Source: Candidula unifasciata (taxonomy: Eukaryota; Mollusca; Gastropoda; Stylommatophora; Geomitridae). From it: a stretch of DNA of 64,000 nt. The notes under the pieces are model-generated. The model had not been told where the DNA came from, ran no database searches, and worked only from the letters and a program-made list of their open reading frames with translations. The position numbers were made by a program, and so were the translations under genes. The stretch spans positions 244,230-308,229 of the forward strand of contig CAJHNH020000205.1 of NCBI GenBank assembly GCA_905116865.2, written 5' to 3'. Below, in pieces: positions 1 to 11,525 of this stretch (its first letter is position 1; each line of letters starts with the position of its first letter).

Positions 1-75
1 AGTCGCTTATGGGCTAGTAGGTGCATACCCCCTCCCCCTCCTCAAAATGGGGCCCTGGAACCCACACAGGGAGAA
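1..75 (+). repeat. 3' end of a family D repeat
   Basis: The window opens inside a copy: gggccctggaacccacacag at about 50-69 is the family's terminal motif. Confidence 0.7.
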
Positions 76-357
76 ACTCTAGTCAGAATGTTTAGTTGTG
101 TTTGTGCACCTCTCCTTTCCCTCCGTTGAGCTGTCTAGTCATATTTTGTGTTTAATTATTTCTTGATATCAGCTCAGCCCTAACGACCCTTGTTTACATT
201 TGCATTTGCTGTAGTTGAAGGGGAGCTGGATGTTTCACGGTGTTCCTTTCTCCAGTATCTTCTGGCAGAAATGGGTTTAGCACCAAACATAAGCCTCCTT
301 GTAATATTAGATAGAAAGCTGACATCAAAGACGACACACATTTTGCTTCCACCTCAG

Positions 358-472
358 TTATTTCACCGAATGCCCAGGCTGCGTCACAATGCTGCATATG
401 TTGAGCAGTACTTTTACACAAATTGCTATCAAAAGAATCATAGAAGAATTTCACGGAACCGAGAAGTAAAAG
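358..472 (+). CDS. Cassette exon 1
   Basis: 115 nt, 38 codons plus one base. The acceptor is ttgcttccacctcag and the donor is G|gtaagt. It opens with LFHRMPRLRHN and has an aromatic middle (VEQYFYTNC). The tail contains HRRISRNREVK and the split junction codon makes Gly with the constant exon. The plus-strand ORF in this frame extends upstream into intron, but the acceptor and the family motif fix the start here. It may not be the first cassette, because the window begins only 357 bases upstream. Confidence 0.9.
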
Positions 473-3022
473 GTAAGTTCTGTTATAGTACAGCTGTTAT
501 TTAGATTGCAGGCCAACTCAGGACTTTTCAGAGTTTGCGTCTTCGAATGATGTGATCCAAGTTAACTAGTGCATTTTTCCCCCTGGAATCTGACATGTTA
601 AAAATTTTTTTTTGATCTTGCTTGTTTTAAGAATAAATTAAAATAATAGCAGTTGCAGCATTTACTGAGGTAATACACAACTAAACATGTCAAGCTGTTA
701 ATGATTGTTAGCTGTTGACAGATAAAAGGGACATGTTAAGAGCAGTTAATGACGACTTATTTGTTTTCGCATAAGTTCAGCGACTATAAATCTGACATTG
801 TATTATAATGTAGTGTGAGAAAACGATGATGTATTATGTGGCCGAGGAATGTTTCTCTTGCAGATATTCATTTTGTTTTGAAGCATTGTTTTGATGTGCC
901 AACAGTTTAGCAACTAAACAGACTGCTCGCCATCAACCATCATACTTTTTTCAGTTGTCTTATCATTATACCATATACAAGTCTTCTTAGAGTCTCATTT
1001 TTGAGATTTTAACTTTTTGTTTAAAAATAGATCATGTATCTCTTCCAATACATGGTGTTTTGGTAGTTACTTACCGATATTTCTGACATGCTTACCAATT
1101 CACCTGTATAATATTTTTGCGGAAGTAAAGTTTTTGTTTTTGTTTTTTATTAAAACCAGGGTAAACAATGTGTTGAAGATATTAAGTAGGCTGTGATCAT
1201 TTATCATTTAGGAAGTAAAGATAAAATATGTAGCTTAACAATTTTAACTTTATAGAAGAATGGTTTTTAATGAATTTTTCTCTATGACTGGCTTAATTGG
1301 TTGAAAATTTATTTAATGAAAAGCCACGAGGACACTGGAATAATTGTTTATGGAAGGGCCCCTTCTCACACCAGTGATGCTTCAGGCATATGATGCTAGA
1401 CTCTTGTTTCCATAAACCAGTCAGCACTCAGTGGGCTGTGTGGTCAAAATCAGCTGGCCACTCTTACTTCCTAGGAATAATATATAAATAAATGGGCTAT
1501 TAGAAAATATTTATCTTAAAAAAAAAAAAATAATTCATTTTAGCACGTGTTGCAAATTAATTAAACTAGTTAAATTTTATATAAACCTAATCGATAACAA
1601 TTGTTACCACTGACCGGCCGCGCCAGCCTTACAAAAACGGGAATTCCCATTTGAGCTGTAAGGCCTTAAATATGGAGCTGGCCATGGTTGAAATGGCAAG
1701 CAGTAGATTCAATGTAGTTTACCTTTCAGTACTTAAATCATAAATATGATTGTGACAATAGTTGCAGACTTTTAAGTTTAATACATAAAAGGTCCAGTTT
1801 TGTGAAGGTGAAAGCTTCATAGACTGACTGATTGTTTAAACATAGTTATTGACCTTAGTGGTCATCAGACAATAGTATTTTTTTTATAAAAGAAGAAACG
1901 AAACCAGATTTTCTTGACAGCATTCAAATATAAGTTGCAGCGAAGACTAAACTGTCTGAATGACCGTGTTTAAGACAAGATAAAGTACATAGTTGAAACC
2001 AAATTTTGTTGTTAAAAAAAAGCCTTATTTGTTTTTGCTGTCTGTTATTGCTGATAACATAAGTGTGGATTTTATGTTCCAAAATTTACTTTATTTATCA
2101 TATTTTAAAGCCAACCCTTATGGTGGATTTATTTTTCTATATATGTATGCGCATGCACTTCCTGATGAAATTATTGTGTGCTGCTCCCACCCCCCCATAC
2201 ACAGAGAGAGAGAGAAAGAGAAACTGAAATTTTTGGCTTATCGTTTTCTTGTCTGCCTGATTCTTCCATCATGCTTCATAGGAGCTGCAGTGTCTAGACA
2301 TTTGCCTATCAGTCTGAAGTTTGTTTTGTTGGTTTGAATCTGCATTGAGGTAGATTTATTTTAACTGACCCTCTGCCCCAGTTATCTTGGGTTGTAGGAA
2401 ATGGTCAGGAACTTAAGACAGCTGGCAGGATGTCGGTGGCATCACCCTTTGAATGCCAGTTGGTCTGTACAAAATAATGGTTTAGCATCATATGCCTGTT
2501 ATGCCATTAGCGCCCCCACCCACAACCGATTTTTTAAAAATTAAAAACCCCACCACCTAAATAAATAATTATTGTCATTAATAAGGTTTTTCCCCCATAA
2601 ATTTTGACATCCATATAGAGCATTTAGATTGCAGAGTGGTGTTCATTGGGGTATTTCTTGACCCATATAAAGCATTTAGGTTGCAGAGTGGTGTTCATTG
2701 ACGTATATCTTGTTCTGCAATATATTGCCTGCTTCCACAAACATGATAGTGGTTACCTTTATTCTGCAGTATAGAACGTCTTTCAAAGCTTTCACCTCTG
2801 CTGGAATCTATTCCACATGTGCACCAATGATTTGCTGGTTGCAGAGCTCTCTGCTTGCTTCTCATTTATCTGAAAATCAGTGTTCTGGGCACCAAATGAT
2901 AAAGGGACAACAGTTTGGACAGTTTATAAATGACAGAATTGTTCATTCTGCCTGGTTTACTTGTGTGTTTTGTTGCTGTAAATTGTCAGAGAACTAATAT
3001 CGTGCATGTTCTGGACTCCCAG
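473..3022 (+). other. Intron between cassettes 1 and 2
   Basis: AT-rich non-coding sequence without a further cassette. It holds a degraded antisense SINE fragment near 1355-1465, a sense SINE fragment near 2340-2515, an AGAG tract near 2202-2222 and a two-copy direct repeat of about 62 bp at 2608-2712 (both copies carry gcagagtggtgttcattg). The reading frames at 1993-2337 and 2698-2997 show no splice context or family motif. Confidence 0.7.
2608..2712 (+). repeat. Two-copy intronic direct repeat (~62 bp)
   Basis: Two adjacent copies share the core catttagattgcagagtggt with few mismatches. They lie about 310 bases before cassette 2. No function is visible. Confidence 0.7.
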
Positions 3023-3146
3023 CTTCTTGCGAGGATGCCAGTCTTAGCCCATGATTTGATCAGATCCACTGAGATATTCTATAACAACTGTCGGCTAAAG
3101 ATGCACATGAGAAAATCTAGGTCTCAAATGTCCATGTTTCATATAA
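3023..3146 (+). CDS. Cassette exon 2
   Basis: 124 nt, 41 codons plus one base. It opens LLARMPVLAH and has EIFYNNCRLK in the middle and MRKSRSQ near the end. The donor is A|gtgagt, giving Ser at the junction. The final residues (MSMFHI) are hydrophobic rather than basic, so the tail is longer and less charged than the norm. A closer potential donor at 3121 (AG|gtctca) would leave phase 2 and is rejected. Confidence 0.85.
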
Positions 3147-4200
3147 GTGAGTTGTTCATTCAAGTTGTCATGAATTACATGAAATATGATTTAATTGTTG
3201 TGCCCAAGTAATATAATTATATACAGTCTGTGTAAATGTGCAAAGACTGATTGTGGAGTAGTACCCAGTATCTGGTTTCTCTTTCAAGGGCATTATGAAT
3301 CAAGATGTATGAGATTGTATTACATTTGAAACAAAGCATATTCGCGGCTGTCACTTACTTTGAGCTGTCACCAATTAAACATGTTTTAAATATTGTACTT
3401 GGGGTAAATGATCAAATGCAGCCTGTGTACGTATGTAAAGTCTAAGTTAATGTCAAGAGGAGCAACTCCATTGCACTATTACCTTTTATGTCTCTGCCTC
3501 TCTATGCAGAATAGCTAGCCGCCTGCAGAGAGCATCACACAAAGCACATACCCCATAACTCTGGTGATGATCTGCAGAAGAGCAGTGACCCCATGTCTTG
3601 CTTTTCTCTGAATCGCAGTCTAAACAGTGTATGAGAATTTCATTACAGTTGAAGCAAAGTAACAGTTGTGCCCCAATAATGTGACAACAGCAATTGTTTT
3701 GTTTGTTGGTGAAGTCTGTGGTCCAAATGTTTGGTTATATTTGTGCACATATTTGTCCTGTCTGTTGAACTTTCGAATCATAGTTTGTTTTCTTTATTTT
3801 CTTCTTGATATCAACTCCATTGCAGTCTCATTATCACTGTATCTAATCTTCTGTTGCTGTTTAGTACACATCAGTAGAAAATATAACTTAAGTTTAAATA
3901 GATTACTGTGTTTGACTTACTAATGTGCGAATTGCTATTCTATTTTATGTATGCAGTCCTTTCTGCCACAGTTTCAGTCTTCACTTTGACACTCTATGTC
4001 AGATTCTAGAGTTCTTACCCCACTATTTAAACAATTTTTTTTTCTATTTCGGTGGGAACTGTTTAGAAAAAGTTTTGCGAGAGAAATTCGTTACTTAGGA
4101 AGTGTAATTTTACTATTCTGATTTTGTTTCTGCTTGAGTCATTACATTTTTATATTCACATTTTGGGAGAGGAAAAAGGAGTCACATCATTTGATGTGAT

Positions 4201-4368
4201 TTTGGTTCACAGCAAAACGGCACTTTAGCCTTTGTTGCACTGAATCGGCATGTTTGATTTATATTGTGAAATATTCTCGGATTTGGTTCACAGCAAAACG
4301 GCACTTTAACCTTTATTGCACTGAATCGGCATGTTTGATTTATATTGTGAAATATTCTCGGATTTGGT
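4201..4368 (+). repeat. Two-copy 81-bp tandem repeat just upstream of cassette 3
   Basis: Two nearly identical 81-bp units start with tttggttcacagcaaaacgg, and the opening of a third follows before the acceptor of cassette 3 at 4390. The array ends about 20 bases upstream of the exon, so it spans the expected branch-point region. Confidence 0.85.
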
Positions 4369-4389
4369 TGTCATCTTGGTTTGTTGCAG

Positions 4390-4504
4390 CTTGTTCATCG
4401 AATGCCAGTTATTGCATACGACATGAAACGTGTTTCAGAAGTCCTGTATGCAAATACATTATCTAGACTAATTTATTGGAGGGCAAAGGGGCAGAAAAAG
4501 AGTG
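4390..4504 (+). CDS. Cassette exon 3
   Basis: 115 nt, 38 codons plus one base. The acceptor is tttgttgcag and the donor G|gtaggt. It begins LVHRMPVIAYDMKRVSEVL and continues with YANTLSRL and a tail rich in Lys/Arg (WRAKGQKKS). The segment N-x-LSRL is shared with cassettes 4 and 23, which marks these as one subfamily although 4 and 23 are 28 kb apart. Confidence 0.9.
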
Positions 4505-4799
4505 GTAGGTGTTTTAAATGTTGTTACTTTAGTTTCAGATCAGCCTGGTCCTATCCGTTTTGTGGATTTGTATAATTTTCATTCACAACTGGTGTATTTT
4601 TAAAAGATGAAGCTTGCAGAATGTTCATTTGACTACTGTTTTTGCATCTAGTGTTGCCTCTCTTACTTACCCTGTCATTGGAATTGTATGTCTTATGTGG
4701 TAGCTATGGTAGTGCAGTAACTAGGTCTTGTTAGAATCTCCATCCCCACCAAGATAGATTTTTAAAAACCTGACCTATGGCCACAGTGTTGACCTAGTC

Positions 4800-4995
4800 C
4801 AGTGGTTCTCAACCTTCCTAATGGGGCGACCCTTTTAATACAGTTCCTCATGTTGTTGCCACCCCCAACCATACAGTTATTTTCTTTGCTACTTCATAAT
4901 TTCAGTAAATATGTATTCTGATGGTCTTTGGCTACTCTTGTGAAAGGGACATTTGACACACAAAAGGGTCATGACCTATAGATTGAGAGCTGCTG
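4800..4995 (+). mobile_element. SPIN-like hAT MITE
   Basis: A 196-bp non-autonomous element with termini CAGTGGTTCTCAACC and, inverted at the far end, CAGCAGCTCTCAATC. It is flanked by a perfect 8-bp direct repeat ACCTAGTC at 4792-4799 and 4996-5003, the target-site length of hAT transposons. Internal stretches (gaccctttt, cagttcctcatgttgt, ctgatggtctttggc, tgtgaaaggg) match my memory of the SPIN family, described in tetrapods and some invertebrates including a snail. There is no coding sequence. It lies in the intron between cassettes 3 and 4. Confidence 0.88.
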
Positions 4996-5463
4996 ACCTA
5001 GTCTAAAGTGGCATCAGGAAATGTTCTAGATGTAAAGATGCTGAGTATGATGTTGTCCACATCACCCAGTGAATGCTGCTGGTTGGTGTATTTACAAAAT
5101 TCAGGTCAAACACTATGTCCTGTTTGCCAGTAACGAAAAAAGTCTCATTTTACTTTACTTTCTTTACATATCTGTTCCATCATTCCATTTCTGCATCATT
5201 GATAATAATTCATTACTGTTTGGAATTATATTTGGGGGGGGGGGGGGGGGGGATTTAGATCTTTTTTCTTCATTATAAAGCTGATGAATGAAATCCTGTT
5301 GATCTGCATCTTAGTGAGTGTATTATTCTGTCTGAAGTCTTTTAGATACCAGCCCAGACCTCTGAAACCAGCAGATACATTTTTGTTTGTAGAATTACAG
5401 GTTCAAATTTCACCATAGCTTACAGTACGGGTGATATTGTGTTTATTATATCTTCAACTGCAG

Positions 5464-5572
5464 CTTGTCCGTCGAATGCCGCTTTTATACTTTGATAAAA
5501 CTAACGTGGCACAGAAATTATATCACAACAATCTGTCTAGGCTTGGCATGAAAAGGCTAAATATGAGACGCA
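5464..5572 (+). CDS. Cassette exon 4
   Basis: 109 nt, 36 codons plus one base. The acceptor is atcttcaactgcag and the donor A|gtaagt, so the junction codon is Ser. It reads LVRRMPLLYFDKTNVAQKLY, then HNNLSRLGMKRLNMRR. Although short, it is one of the cleanest family members. It contains no ATG-initiated long ORF, so a simple ORF scan would miss it. Confidence 0.93.
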
Positions 5573-5721
5573 GTAAGTAGCAAAAGCTGAGCCTGTCTTT
5601 GACATCTTTTTAAGCTTAAATGCATGATTATTAAATGTCATTCTTGCGGGCAGTCTTATCTTTTGCTGTTGTTCTAGTAATGTCTGCAAAAGAAGTTTAG
5701 GTTTTTAGTATATACCACTTG

Positions 5722-5972
5722 AGGAAGCCACAGTAGTGTAGTGGCTATATGCTTGTCTGCCAGCCTGAAAGTTTTGGGCTTGAATATGCATCGAGACTGT
5801 TTTCTTCCAAATTGACCCAGGCTAAAATGGGTACCAGGTAATGTCTTGGAAAGCCAAGATGGCTGACATGAGTTGACCACATCGCCCAGCGAATGTTTAT
5901 TGGTCTTACTAAAAGGTTGATCTAGCATCATATGCCTGATGAGTCACTGGCGAAAAAAGGGCCCTTTACTGC
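5722..5972 (+). repeat. tRNA-derived-type SINE copy
   Basis: Carries the shared body seen in other copies: a tRNA-like head with the RNA polymerase III B-box region degraded, then ttgacccaggctaaaatggg, a block near ggctgacatgagttgaccac, and a tail with tctagcatcatatgcctgat. The same order is seen at 14093-14345, 39708-39935 and, inverted, 16886-17170. Confidence 0.7.
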
Positions 5973-6774
5973 TGTTTAAAAACACTATTGAAGAGCTGGT
6001 TGAGTCTCCTAAATAGCTTTGTGTGAAGTTTATGTAACCCAGAGTTCAGCATGTAGTTGATACAACATCGGACAGTCTTGAAGGAATGGTCTGCTGTCTG
6101 ATCTGTCAGTCCATTTGTACACATAGGGGATTCAACGGAATTTGTTGAACTATAGCACACAATTCAAGTCAGCAGCCAATAGCACTGTCAGACTGATCGG
6201 TTATGGTTAGATAAATCTGGAGTACAGTTTGAGTCAGCTGTCTAGTTGTAGCACAGTCAGATACATTTCTATAACCCGGTTAGATAAGCCTATAATACGC
6301 TTATCTGTATGTAGCTGTACAGTTTGAGTCATTTGTCTGTAGCACAGTTAGATTGAATCAGCTATCTAAACACCTATATAATTCTGTAGTGTGGCTTCAG
6401 TCAATCATCAGTCTGTATGAGAATTAAATAAATATGTAGCATGTTTTGAATCATCAGTTGTCTGTATGGAAGAGTTGGATAGATCTGTAGTACAATTTAG
6501 TTAGTTATATGTCTATAGACAGTGTAAGCTGTATCAAGCAGAGACAGCTTGCCTGGAAGAAAAAAAAAGGTGGGGTGTAAGCAAAGCCCTTGACATTTGC
6601 ATGTTGAAACTAGGCAATTGAACAGGACATAAGGTTATTGGAAGGCTTGTGATTTTTGCAATGTTTGGGGGAGGGGGGGGGGGGGGGGAGGAGACCATCT
6701 TTGTTTCTGGTAAACTGCGTGCCTGCAGTCTGTAGGTCATCCACTGTTCTGCTTTAGTTTGTGGCTTGCTATTA

Positions 6775-6975
6775 ACGGGCTTGTACAGTTTGGCTTAGAT
6801 TCAAATCTGCATCAGGTTTGAATAACCTTAGCTTCCAGGTCACAAAGCCTAAACTGGCACCAGATGAAGTTAAGGCGGCTGGCATGATGTTGATCACATC
6901 ACTCATTGATGGCCAATTGGTCTGTAAATAATATGAGTCTAGCAGCAAATGTCCCATGCACACTGGCACAAGAAG
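6775..6975 (+). repeat. Degraded SINE copy
   Basis: Shares the SINE body: caggtcacaaagcctaaactggc, ggcggctggcatgatgttgatcac split by substitutions, and agtctagcagcaaatgtccc. The head is poorly preserved. It lies inside the long intron before cassette 5. Confidence 0.55.
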
Positions 6976-8535
6976 ATTCCTTTATGTGACTTTTACAGTT
7001 TACCAGTAAATGCAGATTTAAGGCTTGAGCAATGCTGAGTATTAAGAAGTTCAAATTTGCCCAAACACCATAAGCATTGATCGTTTGTCCCGTACATATT
7101 GCTTCGTACATGGCTCCGTTTTTGTTTCTAAAGTTCGAACCTACTTTAAAAGTATTCAGGGAAAGTTACTCTAACGTTTTTTTTTCTCTCTTTGTATAGT
7201 TGACTTTATTCAGCCACATGTAGTTGTAAACTTATCTCATTCCTTTCCAGACCGTGCATTTTGTAGTTATGTGTTTGACGCCTTGGACACCAATGTTACA
7301 ACCACAAGTACAGGCCGCATTATGTGTCTTTCTGTGGTCGAAGCTCAGAAATTGTTTCAGTCTGATGTTTTTAATTGTGGTAATGATAATGAAAATTTAG
7401 ATTTTCCCTAACAGTTGTGTTGTTCTGATGGCAAAGTCTCTGTTTCCCGGCTCTGCCACCTACACTTTTATAATCTCTCCTTAGCTCTTCCTCTTTTCCC
7501 ATCCTAGACAACTCTCATTCAAGGGATGTCAAAGCTCCACCCCTTGGGTACAGTGCATTTACCAAATGCCTGTCAGTCAAGAAGGCTCAAACACTTGTTT
7601 TCATTCCCACAGTCCATCTGGCTGGATATAGATTTGCATGGTCACAAATAAAGACACACCTGTCTTTCCCTGGTCAGTCTGCCAAATGTTCTGACACCTG
7701 GTCTGAGGTTATCTGCTAAAACCTCATTCTAAAAAGTGTCAACCCTTGCCCTGCCCGCAGTTCAAGAAAGATAATTCCAGTGGGAGATGATTACTTTTAT
7801 CACAAATTACCTGCCCCTAAGGTTTTGGCCTTGAGGATATTAAATGACACCCAAAGCTAGGTGGTCTATAATATCCACTTCATTGGTGCCACCAAGTCTA
7901 CATGGTCAGTGTTATCTGGATTATTGACACCTAAACCTTGTGCAAGAATCTGGATGTTTCACTTCAGTTGTAGTCAAAGGGAAATCAAATAGCCTTGACC
8001 TAGATTTAGGTTACAGCCCAGGAACATGTAACTTAAAATACATATACAAAGCTAAGTTAGCTGAAAGACACATTCTGAAGTTACTAGTCACATTATCACA
8101 AATCCAAATATTAAGAAAACAATATTAAACATGTAGATAAATAATTGGAAATTTTTTTTTTCAACTTATGACCCGCGAATATGATTGTATTAAAAAAATA
8201 GTTAACACTTCCATCTTTCTTGAGGAGTTTTAAATTGTGCAATAGGAGTCACAGCCCGTGGCGTTATTGAGTCAGACTAGCCAGACCTGCTTGTGTTAGG
8301 AAACATTCCACAGTTAGAGCATGGGATTACATGATCTTTGTTGCCATCACATGTTTTCCCTGTGCTTCTTCAAAGATGCTTAGCTCTTAACCTATCTGTA
8401 GTCTCCTAGTTATCCATATTCCCTTCCTGCCTCCCTCTCCCCTTTTCCATACAACATTCTTTATGGTAAGTTCACCATTTTTCTTTTACCTGTATCAGTC
8501 ATGCCTGCTTACACACATCTTTTTGTCACAGTAGA

Positions 8536-8650
8536 GGCCGATCTAGACATCTTCTGCTCATCTGTAATCGACCATGCAGGATGTCCTTAGAGACTCCTGC
8601 CGTCCTCCAAATGCGTCCTAGCCATCTAAGCCTTTGGAGACTAGTATTAA
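8536..8650 (-). mobile_element. LINE 3' remnant (C-terminal tail of a retrotransposon polyprotein)
   Basis: Read on the minus strand the frame gives SLQRLRWLGRIWRTAG, followed by DILHGRLQMSRR. This has the R-x-R-W-L-G-(H/R)-I/V pattern typical of the segment after the reverse transcriptase in many non-LTR retrotransposons. Only about 38 residues are preserved and no start or tail is visible. Confidence 0.65.
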
Positions 8651-9520
8651 GAAAACTTTTATTGTGATACCTGTTCTTTTCAGTACCTCAGTATTTGTGA
8701 TCTTACTTGCCACTTAATGCCACATATTATTTGAACATGTGAAAGCTATTCATCCATTTGTATTAATTAATCTTTGCTACTGAACCTTAAATTGCCTGGT
8801 GAAATCACAAACAGCAAAAGAAACAAATGCTGGGGTTGGCTGTGTCATGAAAAGGATACACAACTAGCTACTTATCTTTGCCGTGATTATTTTTCTGTTC
8901 TCTTCCCTATGCTTTAGGTATTTCACAATTATTTTGCGCAATGCGTTGCAAAGTCTCTTAGTTTGAAAGTTTGTGCTTATACTGCATGCAGATTTTCTCA
9001 CATTGTTATGTCTAGCTTCATCATCTTTTCCACACTTGTTGAATCTGTAGAATTTGTTTAGTTCACTCAAGCTTTAGTCCATGCATTAGGTTTTTCTCAG
9101 ACCATGTTAGTCCATGTTCTATGTACAGGCCAATTATTAATGGTTTTTTAAATTTAATTAGTAATTGTTTTAGTTCTCTGCGCTCCAGTAGTATTGATTT
9201 GAAAATCGTAAGTTAAACATTCAAAGCTTAGTGCTAGATGTAAATTTTTTAGCTCAGAATTTCCTAATGCAGTGAAAGCTCCTCTTGGCCCCTGTCAACC
9301 CCTGTATCTTTTTCTTCTTCTAAATATGTATACGATTTTACCTCTCGAAGTGAGATGTCACATATTGAAAATAAGGTTTCACCAAAGGAGATTGAGTTAT
9401 CATTTGCTTGATTTATCTTTATATTCGGCATACCCCCATACACTAATGCAGAAGAATTGACCGCTATTTTGGTACAGCAAAAGAAGAGCTAGCCCAGAAA
9501 AACTATGGCACTGAATCAGT

Positions 9521-9670
9521 CCTGGGTATCAGATTCTTTCTATGTTGCCACACATATAAACATTAGCTAACCATTTCTCCTCCGTTCCACGAATCAGTCC
9601 TGGGTATCAGATTGTGTCTTTATTGCCACACATATAAACTCATTAGCTAACCATTTCTCCTCCGTTCCAG
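9521..9670 (+). repeat. Duplicated acceptor region upstream of cassette 5
   Basis: A tandem duplication of about 75-80 bp. Both copies run from gaatcagtcctgggtatcag to ctcctccgttcca. The first copy ends in CAC and the second in CAG, which is the functional acceptor of cassette 5. The pyrimidine-rich tract is therefore present twice but only one copy retains a usable AG. Confidence 0.9.
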
Positions 9671-9779
9671 CTGTTAAAGCGTTTACCTGTGCTCCGGAGC
9701 AGTGAGAAAAATGCACATTGGTACTTTTACAACAATGCAATGGAGAGAATTAAGAAACGTAGACAGCGGTTATGCATGC
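9671..9779 (+). CDS. Cassette exon 5
   Basis: 109 nt, 36 codons plus one base. It opens LLKRLPVLRSSEKN, continues HWYFYNNAMERIKKRRQRL, and the donor is C|gtaagt. The leftover C plus GT of the constant exon makes Arg, the only cassette with an Arg junction. The ATG within it is not a start codon. The acceptor position is supported by the duplicated flank. Confidence 0.92.
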
Positions 9780-10668
9780 GTAAGTTGTTCACCTTGAGTT
9801 GTCAGAAGACGGTTTGTTGCATTTTTGTTTCATTTTGGCTAAAAACAAGCACACACACTCTTCATTTCTGTCATTGGACGGTACAGTGTGTATAGATTGA
9901 TACTTACACTCAAGTTGGGTATAGGACTTGGTTTGGAAGCTGGTGAGATCGTGCTGTTTTATCACAGAAGATGGTAAGTACAGTAGGAGAGAATTTTTCA
10001 ACTGTCTATCTCGGTGTCTTGGGAGTTATGGATGCAGTTTCATTGTTCTAACATACCAGGGTTTTGAAGACCTGCAGATAATTTGACAGCAGACTGCTTT
10101 GCGTTGACATGGCAGTGGAATGAGCATTGTACCATTCAGAAAGCAATAGTAAACTGCTGAACAAAACAATATCCTATTAAATCTCAAGATAACAAAATGC
10201 AACCATTTTTTCTCTCTCAGTATTCTATATAAATTATAGGTGATCTGCTAGTACCTACCCAGTCACATAGTTCTTCTTCTGTGTTCACCCTTGAAGGGGC
10301 AGTTGATGTGTTTGCAGCTAGGCTGTGATATCAACACCTTTTGGTCCAACACATCTATTTAGGTAAATTAATTAGTTGAAGAAAATAAATTTGCTGCCTT
10401 CTATGCCACACTCTTTAAGAAGTAGAGAGTCTAACCCCCTGCCCCCCCCCCCCCCTCCCCCCACCACCAACCCACCCAGAATGAAATCCACAAAGGGAAG
10501 GTAGTTGTGAAAGTTACTTTATAATTTCCAATGATGAGTTTTTGTGTGTGTTGTTATTGAAATGTGCTTCAGCTGTTGTAGCATTGCTGCACCATTAAGA
10601 ATTGTTTTAGATGCTAAGCAAAGCATCTGTGCGTCAAAGAATGGAAATGACTTACCTTTTGTCAGTGC

Positions 10669-10862
10669 CCGGGTCTCTAGCGTAGTTGGCTAAACCGGAT
10701 TGAACGGTGACCGGGTGACGAACTCCTTGTGGTTCGGATTCACTCCTGGGGGTAAGCAGAAAAGTGACATTTCTCCCAAATTTACGGTATTTACAATGGA
10801 ATCAAGGCTGAAAGGTTGCAATATCCATAATACCGAGCCTTAGGGTTCTGGATACTAAAACA
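10669..10862 (+). repeat. tRNA-derived SINE, family A
   Basis: The head carries an A-box tagcgtagttggc and a degenerate B-box ggattcactcc. The body contains atttacggtatttacaatgg and ends at ataccgagccttagggttct. A closely similar copy is at 50270-50452. It sits in the intron before cassette 6 and is a retroposed copy, not a functional tRNA gene. Confidence 0.85.
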
Positions 10863-11035
10863 AACAACCTTTTGTCAGTAGGTGTATTTTTTTTATTTTT
10901 TTTTCAAATGGAGTCTTATCTATAAAGCATTTTCCAGTATTTTTTTCTGCTCAAATGAGAAGGGGCTCTTTTCACACATCAGCTGTCACTCTTGACACTC
11001 ACCATGTTCATAAGTAATTTGCACAATGTTAACAG

Positions 11036-11147
11036 TTGCTCCATCGGTTGCCATTGCTTCGGATGGATATCAAGAGAACATCTAATTACCTGTGCAGCAG
11101 CTGCATGACCCGCCGAAGGGTTACCAATTTTTATGCCAGGATGAAAT
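11036..11147 (+). CDS. Cassette exon 6
   Basis: 112 nt, 37 codons plus one base. It begins LLHRLPLLRMDIKRTSNYL, then CSSCMTRRRVTNFYARMK. The donor is T|gtaagt, so the junction codon TGT is Cys, unique in the array. It has three cysteines in the middle (C-x2-C plus the junction), which may change the chemistry of this variant. The acceptor is aatgttaacag, with a weak pyrimidine tract. Confidence 0.9.
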
Positions 11148-11239
11148 GTAAGTGTCCTTGGTTGTCATCCATAGTGGACAACAACTTGCCTAATTGCATT
11201 CTATTTTAAAACAGTGCATGTAGTACAAATTACCCAGTT

Positions 11240-11525
11240 TTACTGCTGATGTTCAGTTTCAAATGTAATTATGGAAAAAATTAATCAGTTTACGTTACAT
11301 TTATTGATGAGAATTGCTCAAAGTGTTCAGTTTTTTTTTAAATTTAAAGTTCCACACTGCATCGGTTATAGAGACTTTGTTTGAGATGATCAGTATTGTT
11401 GAGTTTCAGTCAAGTTTAGGGTACACTACATCCATTGATGAAGACTTTGAGGTGGTCAGTTGTTAACTGTCCAGTTTGGCTACACTTTGTCCCTTTATTG
11501 AGACTGTGCTGTATAGTTTTTTTTA
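11240..11525 (+). repeat. Degenerate ~85-bp intronic repeats between cassettes 6 and 7
   Basis: Three to four diverged copies of a unit containing attgatgaagactttgag or attgagactgtgct, followed by gtcagttgttaactg or related sequence. A related stretch (gttgataaagactttggtc) occurs at 17533-17552, before cassette 13. No coding potential. It may be a regulatory or structural intronic element, or old duplication residue. Confidence 0.4.

Larger units (their letters stand above)
5573..9670 (+). other. Long intron between cassettes 4 and 5
   Basis: Four kilobases without a recognisable cassette. It contains SINE copies near 5722-5972 and 6775-6975, a poly-G tract near 6664-6690, pyrimidine-rich unique sequence at 7400-8130, and antisense LINE debris near 8536-8650 and about 9110-9220. 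The gap is the longest between cassettes and could have lost members. Confidence 0.6.

Noticed and set aside
2275..2335. VSRHLPI, reminiscent of the cassette opening
   Set aside because: Arg and Pro are spaced wrongly (R-x-x-P), there is no phase-compatible acceptor and a stop follows.
3495..3555. Cassette-like IASRLQRAS after tatgcag
   Set aside because: Frame needs an extra base after the AG, the motif proline is absent and a stop follows within 16 codons.
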